Below are positions 58,644-64,000 of a DNA stretch of 64,000 nt, one piece after another (position 1 is the stretch's first letter; each line of letters starts with the position of its first letter). This DNA is from Anaeromassilibacillus sp. An250 (GTDB lineage: Bacteria > Bacillota > Clostridia > Oscillospirales > Acutalibacteraceae). Under the pieces are notes generated by a model. That model saw only the letters and a program-made list of their open reading frames with translations, was not told the origin of the DNA and searched no databases. A program made the translations under genes and the position numbers. Location: assembly GCF_002159845.1 (NCBI RefSeq), contig NZ_NFJK01000005.1:124001-188000 (forward strand). Reading direction: 5' to 3'.

Positions 58644-58726
58644 TCCGTTTGGATAGGGCCAGCCGCGTGCCTGCCAGAAAGAGACTGTAGGTCGCCCTCA
58701 AAATAGCTCGCCCTCTCGGCAGCTGG

Positions 58727-60253
58727 TTACGCCTTTGGGAAAACTACTGTAGCGCGGACCCCATCCGGGACGTTTTCCACCCGATACGCCGCCCTGTGCC
58801 GGTCTAAAACCATCTTGACAATGTACAAACCCAGGCCGCTGCCACCGGTTCCGCGGCTACGGGAGGCCTCTACACGGTAAAATGCTTCAAAGAGATGCGG
58901 AAGATCCTCTATCGGGATTTGGACTCCGCTGTTAGAGATGGTGAGAATTATTTTTTCCTCTTGCTCAAAGAGGCAAACCTGTACTGTCTCCCCCTCTGGC
59001 GAATAAAGTAACGCATTAGACAGCAGATTCCCTACGGCGCGCTGCAACAGCACACGATCGCCTTCGACAATCAAATTTGACACAGCCTCGACATATAACG
59101 CCTGTCCCCGTAGCATGGCCAGCTCTTCCATTTGCTGCACCTGCTGTTCCACCAAACGAGTGAGATCCAAGGATTCGCGCTTTAACGGCACGTCTGCACG
59201 CTCCATGCGTGAAACCATCAGAATTTCCTGTACCAGCGCTTCCATCCGGCTAGCGACCGCAAGGGAACGCGCGAGATATTTTTCTCGATCCTTGTAGATA
59301 TCCACCCCGGCAAGCATCCCTGAAAGCTGTCCCTTCAATACGGTAATTGGCGTCTTTAGCTCGTGAGAGGCGGCGGAGAAAAAGGTTGTCCGCTGCTTCT
59401 CCAGCTCCCGTTCGCGGTCGATGTCCTGGCGCAGCGCACAGTTGGCCTCTCGCAAATCGTTCAGAGAGGTGGAAAGGCGCTCAGAGAGTTCATTGAGGTT
59501 CCGGCCCAATACGCCGATTTCGTCACCGCGCTTTTCCTGACATTTATAGCTGAAATCCAAATTTGCCATCCGTTGCGAAATACCGCTGAGCTGCACGATT
59601 GGACGGGTGATATAACGGGAATAGATAATCGCCCCTAATAGGGAGATCACCAGGGCGACAATCAATAAAAAAGGCAGCACCTGGCCCAATGCTTCGACTG
59701 TCTGGTTGGTAGCGGTGACACTGCTGAGCACCGTCATCGTATAGGGCATGTCGCTTCCCTGAAACGAAAAGGAATATTGGGCTGCGTCGCTCGTCACGGT
59801 CACCAGCTCGTCGGAGACTTGGAATGTGTCCTCCGAAGGGCTTCCAGCGTCTGTCTTGCTCTCTTCCACAGGCGCGCTTTCCGAACCGTCCTGGAAAACC
59901 ACGACGTTGTCCTCCTCTTCCAAGCAATCGCTAGCAGTTGCAATCGCAATCGAGTTTGGTAGCTCAACCGGATTTCCCTCTGCATCGCTTACCAAGATAC
60001 TCACGCCAGTGTCAAGGATAAAACGGTCTACTAAAGGGCCGCACTCAGCCAGCGTGGTTTTTTCCAACGCTTGCGTCAGCGCCGTCGCCTTTTCTGCCAG
60101 GTTGCTGTTCACAATTGTGCTGTAGGAAATCGGCGTCGCCCAAGCAACAAACCCATAGGTCAATGCGCAAGCCGCCGCCAAAATCGAAAAGGTGATTAGG
60201 AAGATGCGGAGCGTCAAGCTGCCGCCAACCCGCTTAATGCACTTTTTCCACAC
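58727..60253 (-). CDS. Sensor histidine kinase
   Basis: 508 aa. Two membrane helices (about 17-40 and 190-215) enclose an extracytoplasmic sensor of ~150 residues. HAMP (about 215-270), then a HisKA domain with H-box FFSAASHELKTPI and HATPase_c with N-box GNLLSNALLYSPEG, G1 and G2 boxes (GTGGSGLGLYIVKMVL). It probably phosphorylates the response regulator encoded just upstream. GTG 60253 follows GGGGTGGGG; TTG 60280 is possible. Overlaps the regulator by 20 nt. Confidence 0.93.
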   Translation of the reverse strand: MWKKCIKRVGGSLTLRIFLITFSILAAACALTYGFVAWATPISYSTIVNSNLAEKATALTQALEKTTLAECGPLVDRFILDTGVSILVSDAEGNPVELPNSIAIATASDCLEEEDNVVVFQDGSESAPVEESKTDAGSPSEDTFQVSDELVTVTSDAAQYSFSFQGSDMPYTMTVLSSVTATNQTVEALGQVLPFLLIVALVISLLGAIIYSRYITRPIVQLSGISQRMANLDFSYKCQEKRGDEIGVLGRNLNELSERLSTSLNDLREANCALRQDIDRERELEKQRTTFFSAASHELKTPITVLKGQLSGMLAGVDIYKDREKYLARSLAVASRMEALVQEILMVSRMERADVPLKRESLDLTRLVEQQVQQMEELAMLRGQALYVEAVSNLIVEGDRVLLQRAVGNLLSNALLYSPEGETVQVCLFEQEEKIILTISNSGVQIPIEDLPHLFEAFYRVEASRSRGTGGSGLGLYIVKMVLDRHRAAYRVENVPDGVRATVVFPKA

Positions 60254-60902
60254 GATACCCCACCCCCCGGACCGTCTCAATGTAATCTCCTTTGAGCTTC
60301 TTACGCAAGTTTTTGATGTGGCTGTCTACGATGCGTTCATCACCCAAAAAATCGTAATTCCAGAGTTTTCCCAACAAGACAGACCGCGTCAGGACACGCC
60401 CCTGATTTTGCAGAAGCTCCCGCAGTAATTCAAATTCCCGGCTGGTCAGGTCGACCGGTTGGCCACCCTCCGTCACCCGGTAGGCATCCAGGTCAAGAAT
60501 CAGATCCTGATAAAGCAACAGGCTATTTTCCACTTCGCCATTTCCCGCGCGGCGAAGTACAGCGGCAATTTTCCGCAACAGGACCGGCATAGAAAATGGC
60601 TTTGTCACATAATCATCGACATCCAGATCAAAGCCCTTGAGCTGGTTTTCCTCCGCATCCAGGGCGGTGAGCATGATGACGGGCACGCTGGATTCCCGGC
60701 GGATCAACTCGCAGACGCCGTACCCGTCCACCTTGGGAAGCATGATATCCAAGAGGATTAGGTTCCAAACACCGCTGTGAAAACGATCCAGAGCGGCAAG
60801 CCCATCTCCTGCCGTACCGGTTTCATATCCTGCATCGCGCAGGTACGCGCAGAGCATCTCCTGGATATCCGGATCGTCCTCCACCACGAGAATTCGTTTC
60901 AT
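60234..60902 (-). CDS. OmpR-family response regulator
   Basis: 222 aa. Receiver domain (about 1-118) with EDD at 8-10 and phospho-acceptor Asp52 in LILLDIMLPKVDG, Thr in VIMLTAL, Lys in YVTKPF. The winged helix DNA-binding domain (about 130-222) has LTSREFELLRELLQNQGRVLTR and RGVGYRVE. ATG 60902 is favoured with CAGGAG upstream. Immediately precedes the kinase; the ABC operon upstream on the same strand may be its target. Confidence 0.95.
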   Translation of the reverse strand: MKRILVVEDDPDIQEMLCAYLRDAGYETGTAGDGLAALDRFHSGVWNLILLDIMLPKVDGYGVCELIRRESSVPVIMLTALDAEENQLKGFDLDVDDYVTKPFSMPVLLRKIAAVLRRAGNGEVENSLLLYQDLILDLDAYRVTEGGQPVDLTSREFELLRELLQNQGRVLTRSVLLGKLWNYDFLGDERIVDSHIKNLRKKLKGDYIETVRGVGYRVEKVH

Positions 60903-61054
60903 TTTCATCAACTCCTGTTTGGAAGTATAACATGGAAATTTGAAATTTGTATGGATTTTTTACCGATCCCAGATTTTCCCTCGTAAAGGCCATAAAAACC
61001 GATTGGCCGGCAGGCCGCCCAGGGAATTATAAAAGGTCTCCTTTGCGCTGGACA

Positions 61055-61096
61055 TAAAATGCCCCCGGATGAAGCTTTTGGCTTACATCCGGGGGC
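61055..61096 (-). terminator. Terminator of the MacB-type operon
   Basis: 11-bp stem GCCCCCGGATG (61061-61071) / CATCCGGGGGC (61086-61096) with inner pairing; followed on the minus strand by ATTTTATG. Confidence 0.8.
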
Positions 61097-61146
61097 AATC
61101 GCCATTGTCTCTTTACAGCACCGGGTGCTTGAAAGACAGACGGGCT

Positions 61147-62400
61147 TTATTCATACCGCAGGGCATCAATTGGATCGAGTTTTGCCGCTTTATTCGCCGG
61201 GTAATAACCAAAGAACACACCGATCAACATGGAGAACCCAACCGCAATCACAATGGAGACGATAGAAGGCACTGCAGGCATTCCCAACAGGACACCGCCC
61301 GCATAGCCGAGCAAGGCGCCCAACAGGATTCCCAACGCACCGCCGATGACACAGATGATCATGGATTCCACGATGAACTGCGTCCGTATCGCACTATCTG
61401 GCGCGCCAAGCGCTTTGCGGATGCCGATTTCACGGGTACGTTCTGTTACAGACACCAACATGATGTTCATCACGCCAATGCCGCCGACTAGAAGCGAAAT
61501 GCCAGCAATGACAGCAATCGCAGTGGAGATCGTGCCTAACATGTCGTTGACCTGTTTGACCATAGATTCCAGACTCTGCGCCTCGCAGTGCATCGTTTCA
61601 TTTTTTACATAGAAGCGGTCGTTGAAAAATCCCGCAGATTCTTCCGCAAACGCCTGATAGTCCAGGCCCGGCTGGACAGCAATGTAAAAGTAATAGTATC
61701 CGTCGGGGGTATAATCCAACACACGGTAGGCCGTCGAAATTGGGATATAGATGGTGCTGCTCATCCCCGCCGAACCCATCAAGAAACTGTTCGCCTGATC
61801 CTCATAGACTCCAACGATCGTGAAGGTCTGACGTCCACCACTGTCCATCTGGATCTTGATCTCCTGCCCTAGGATCTCTTGATTGCCAGGAAAGAGCGTG
61901 TCTGCCAAAGATTTCGCGATCACAGCTACATATTTTCCGCGTTGCGTGTCGGATTCGTTGATGAAGCGGCCGCGAAGCATATCTACCTGTGTCCCGGTCG
62001 CACCCGTCGCAAACCCTTCGTTAACTCCTTCCAAGCTCACCTTGTTGTCCTCATGGAATTTGGTGATCACGCCGCTTCCGGCACTCTCCATCAAGCCAAT
62101 GCCGACAATTTCATTTCTATATTTGTTCTGGTACTGCTCGATCATCTCGTCCGTGATGAGGTCGTCTTCCGTATAAGTATAGGAACTGGTGTAGTCGCGA
62201 GGAGTAACCTGGATTGCAACGTTGTTTACGCCCATGCTTTCCATAGAGGAACTGACCACACCGGTCATAGCATCGCCTACGGACGTAATCGCGATCACCG
62301 AACCAATACCGATGATAATGCCCAGCATGGTGAGCAAGGCGCGCATCTTATTGGAGATCAAGCCCGCGACAGCGAGGGAAATATTTTCAAACAGATTCAT
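61147..62400 (-). CDS. ABC transporter permease, MacB/FtsX type
   Basis: 417 aa. N-terminal helix (NKMRALLTMLGIIIGIGSVIAI), a large external MacB domain (about 45-290), then three C-terminal helices with RTREIGIRKALGAPDSAIRTQFIVESM and the end PIDALRYE. Works with the ATPase and adaptor upstream on the same strand. AGGAGGTGC precedes ATG 62400. Its start overlaps the ATPase gene by 14 nt. Exports small molecules or acts in sensing peptides. Confidence 0.93.
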   Translation of the reverse strand: MNLFENISLAVAGLISNKMRALLTMLGIIIGIGSVIAITSVGDAMTGVVSSSMESMGVNNVAIQVTPRDYTSSYTYTEDDLITDEMIEQYQNKYRNEIVGIGLMESAGSGVITKFHEDNKVSLEGVNEGFATGATGTQVDMLRGRFINESDTQRGKYVAVIAKSLADTLFPGNQEILGQEIKIQMDSGGRQTFTIVGVYEDQANSFLMGSAGMSSTIYIPISTAYRVLDYTPDGYYYFYIAVQPGLDYQAFAEESAGFFNDRFYVKNETMHCEAQSLESMVKQVNDMLGTISTAIAVIAGISLLVGGIGVMNIMLVSVTERTREIGIRKALGAPDSAIRTQFIVESMIICVIGGALGILLGALLGYAGGVLLGMPAVPSIVSIVIAVGFSMLIGVFFGYYPANKAAKLDPIDALRYE

Positions 62401-63115
62401 GCTGCACCTCCTGCTTTCCGGTGCGCTTGTCGCGTTCCTGAACGATCCGGCCGTCGTGGATGGTGATAATCCGCTCTGTTTCCTCCGCAAGTTCGTTGTT
62501 ATGGGTGATCAAGATGATGGTCTTCCCTTGCTTCTTATGCAGTTCATGAAAAATGTCCATCACCAGGCGGCCGGTATTGCTGTCCAGAGCGCCGGTTGGT
62601 TCGTCAGCGAGGATGATCGCCGGGTCGTTGGCCATAGCGCGCGCAATCGCCACACGCTGCTTCTGGCCGCCAGAGAGTTCGTTGGGCATATGCTTGGCAC
62701 GCTCCGACATTTCCACCATCGCCAAAAGTTCTTTCGCACGTTTGCTCCGTTCTCGTTTCGGAATCCCCGCGTACAACATCGGCAGTTCTACATTGCCTTG
62801 GGCGGTAGAACGCGGAATAAGGTTGAATGTTTGGAATACGAAACCGATCTTGCGGTTCCGTATCTGGGAAAGCTTCCGACTGTTCATCTCCGTCATGGGG
62901 ACGCCGTCGAGCGTATATTCACCGGAAGTCTGGTGATCCAAAGCGCCGATGATATTCATCAGTGTGGATTTGCCAGAACCAGACGCACCTACAATGGAAA
63001 CAAATTCCCCCTCGTGGATTTCCAGGCTGATCCCGTGCAGGACCTCCAATTCGTTGGGCGTCCCGATGTAGTAGGTTTTTACAATATCGTGCATTTCGAT
63101 AACTGTCTTACTCAT
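62387..63115 (-). CDS. ABC transporter ATP-binding protein, MacB type
   Basis: 242 aa. Walker [11 protein letters not shown]-loop VFQTFNLIP, signature [14 protein letters not shown], Walker [14 protein letters not shown]-loop THNNELAE. Typical LolD/MacB-like ATPase. ATG 63115 with GAGAGGAAG upstream. Start overlaps the adaptor's stop region by 8 nt. The first 53 codons of the frame to 63274 lie inside the adaptor gene and are not part of it. Confidence 0.95.
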   Translation of the reverse strand: MSKTVIEMHDIVKTYYIGTPNELEVLHGISLEIHEGEFVSIVGASGSGKSTLMNIIGALDHQTSGEYTLDGVPMTEMNSRKLSQIRNRKIGFVFQTFNLIPRSTAQGNVELPMLYAGIPKRERSKRAKELLAMVEMSERAKHMPNELSGGQKQRVAIARAMANDPAIILADEPTGALDSNTGRLVMDIFHELHKKQGKTIILITHNNELAEETERIITIHDGRIVQERDKRTGKQEVQHESV

Positions 63116-64000
63116 CCGCCACAACTTCCTCTCCAGCCGTACTACCCGCCGCATCCTGCGGCAGTACGCCAGCGCCTGGCATGGTGGATACCGGCATTCC
63201 CGGCTGAATCTGCTTGCCGTCCGAAATAATTTGCATCCCTTCAACGAGGCCTGTGCCGGAAATTTCCACCTCATAGTCGGTCTCTAACCCCAGTGTGACT
63301 GGAACTGCTTCCGCAACCATACTTCCATCCTCCTGCGCTTTGACCGTATACACAACCGAGCTGCCATCCGCCGCTGTAGAAATAGCATCATATGGAACTG
63401 CGAAAACATTGTCCTTCTGCTCAGTGATAATATCGGCGCGGGCTGTCATACCAATGCGCAGGTTCGTTTCTTTGGAGGATACAACCACTGTGGCATCGAA
63501 CTCCACATCTTTGGTATTTGCTGTGTTGGCGGCCTCCGCTGTTTCCGGTGTACGGACCGCTGAAGGGGAAATCTTCTCCAAATAGCCATCATATTCTTCA
63601 TCCCCGGTGGCATCTGCCTTGATGATGGCCGCCATATTCGGCTTGAGGGAATTGACATCATACTCTTTGATCTTTACATCGACCTGAAGCGCGTCGGTAT
63701 TTTCAATCTGGAACAGGACACCGTTCGGGGCCGCCCCCTCTGTCGCATAAACTGCAGTAATGGTACCGGAGGCCGGCGCAGTCACTGTACACTTGCTCAA
63801 ACGATCCTGCATATTTTTGAGCTCCTCGCGCTGTGCGCGGTCATCAGCAGAAAGCTTGCTGGTCTCGATCGCTTGGAGATCGTCCTCTAAGCCGTGCGTC
63901 ACAGCGGCCTGGGTAGCCTTCTGCGCTTTTAAGGCGTTGTTATAGGCATCCTTTGCAGCTGTGAACTCTGTTTCATATGTACCAAGCTGGTCATTCACCG
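63108..64000 (-). CDS. HlyD/MacA-type efflux adaptor, N-terminus outside the window
   Basis: The C-terminal ~297 residues are present. A coiled-coil hairpin (AAKDAYNNALKAQKATQAAV ... AQREELKNMQDRLSK) is followed by the second half-lipoyl segment (CTVTAPASGTITAVYATEGAAP), a beta-barrel domain (VDVKIKEYDVNSLKPNMAAII) and a membrane-proximal domain ending GMQIISDGKQIQPGMPV. The longer hairpin, unlike the adaptor at 10699, is nearer to MacA. The membrane anchor is off the right edge. First gene of the three-gene operon adaptor-ATPase-permease. Confidence 0.93.
   Translation of the reverse strand, partial: VNDQLGTYETEFTAAKDAYNNALKAQKATQAAVTHGLEDDLQAIETSKLSADDRAQREELKNMQDRLSKCTVTAPASGTITAVYATEGAAPNGVLFQIENTDALQVDVKIKEYDVNSLKPNMAAIIKADATGDEEYDGYLEKISPSAVRTPETAEAANTANTKDVEFDATVVVSSKETNLRIGMTARADIITEQKDNVFAVPYDAISTAADGSSVVYTVKAQEDGSMVAEAVPVTLGLETDYEVEISGTGLVEGMQIISDGKQIQPGMPVSTMPGAGVLPQDAAGSTAGEEVVADE

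Noticed and set aside
58444-58656. Plus-strand 70-codon frame over the palindrome
   Set aside because: Mirror image of the doubtful minus-strand ORF with no start signal; the palindrome explains open frames on both strands.
1-64000. CRISPR arrays
   Set aside because: No series of regularly spaced repeats was seen; the only short direct repeats are the three TTTACATAA boxes near 4.75 kb.
1-64000. Ribosomal RNA genes
   Set aside because: No stretches resembling 16S, 23S or 5S rRNA were recognised.

Overview
The window looks like the chromosome of an anaerobic, spore-forming member of Clostridia, most likely Oscillospirales (the old Ruminococcaceae). Evidence for this is the neighbourhood tgt-yajC-TIGR04086-scfA-scfB (SCIFF peptide and its radical SAM maturase), the spoIIM-xerD pair, a cwlD-type spore-cortex amidase, several radical SAM enzymes, a glycyl radical enzyme with its activase, and a dockerin-bearing glycoside hydrolase. 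Most of it is balanced in GC, with clear SD sequences and sigma-A promoters. One stretch (about 42.2-43.9 kb) is visibly AT-richer. No species assignment is attempted.

Layout. 0-6.5 kb: end of gltD, tgt, yajC, a small membrane protein, scfA/scfB, spoIIM, xerD. 6.5-16.5 kb: glycosyltransferase, a second tyrosine recombinase, a decayed insertion-sequence remnant, an adaptor/permease pair without ATPase, a small Cys-containing protein, radA, cwlD, and an ECF sigma factor with a membrane anti-sigma that carries an RsgI-like NP autocleavage motif. 16.8-21 kb: metF, a separate MetH activation-domain protein and metH (a split methionine synthase), then a TfoX-like gene with an in-frame stop. 21-30 kb: pgeF, a radical SAM protein, hemolysin III, a lipase-like hydrolase, a polysaccharide deacetylase, a cell-wall amidase, thioredoxin, a CcdA-TlpA fusion and an Rrf2 regulator with an obvious operator. 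30-33 kb: secreted GH43-dockerin and an AraC/GyrI regulator.

33.5-41 kb holds the most interesting unit: a seven-gene operon behind one strong promoter with flanking operator-like repeats. It encodes an amidohydrolase-fold protein lacking the usual metal ligands, a YjbQ protein, a DUF4432 aldose-epimerase-like protein, a PfkB sugar kinase, a glycyl radical enzyme with a GCSE active-site loop, its activase and a DeoR regulator. It looks like an uncharacterised anaerobic route for a sugar, polyol or sugar-phosphate.

41-53 kb is accessory. It contains rhomboid, tRNA-Ala(CGC), a predicted XRE-ImmA/IrrE plus DUF4411 (PIN) toxin-antitoxin pair, an integrative-element remnant (50-aa protein, HTH protein, sigma factor), a DtxR regulator, a two-gene ABC exporter whose second gene is frameshifted, and an AraC gene cut at the point where a flavodoxin (EFR1-like) gene is also cut. 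Two aldo/keto reductases with a divergent LysR regulator follow. 53-64 kb: HAD phosphatase, membrane protein, an AraC-GNAT fusion apparently starting at CTG, an MFS exporter, small hypothetical genes, a two-component system, and a MacB-type permease/ATPase/adaptor operon whose adaptor runs off the window.
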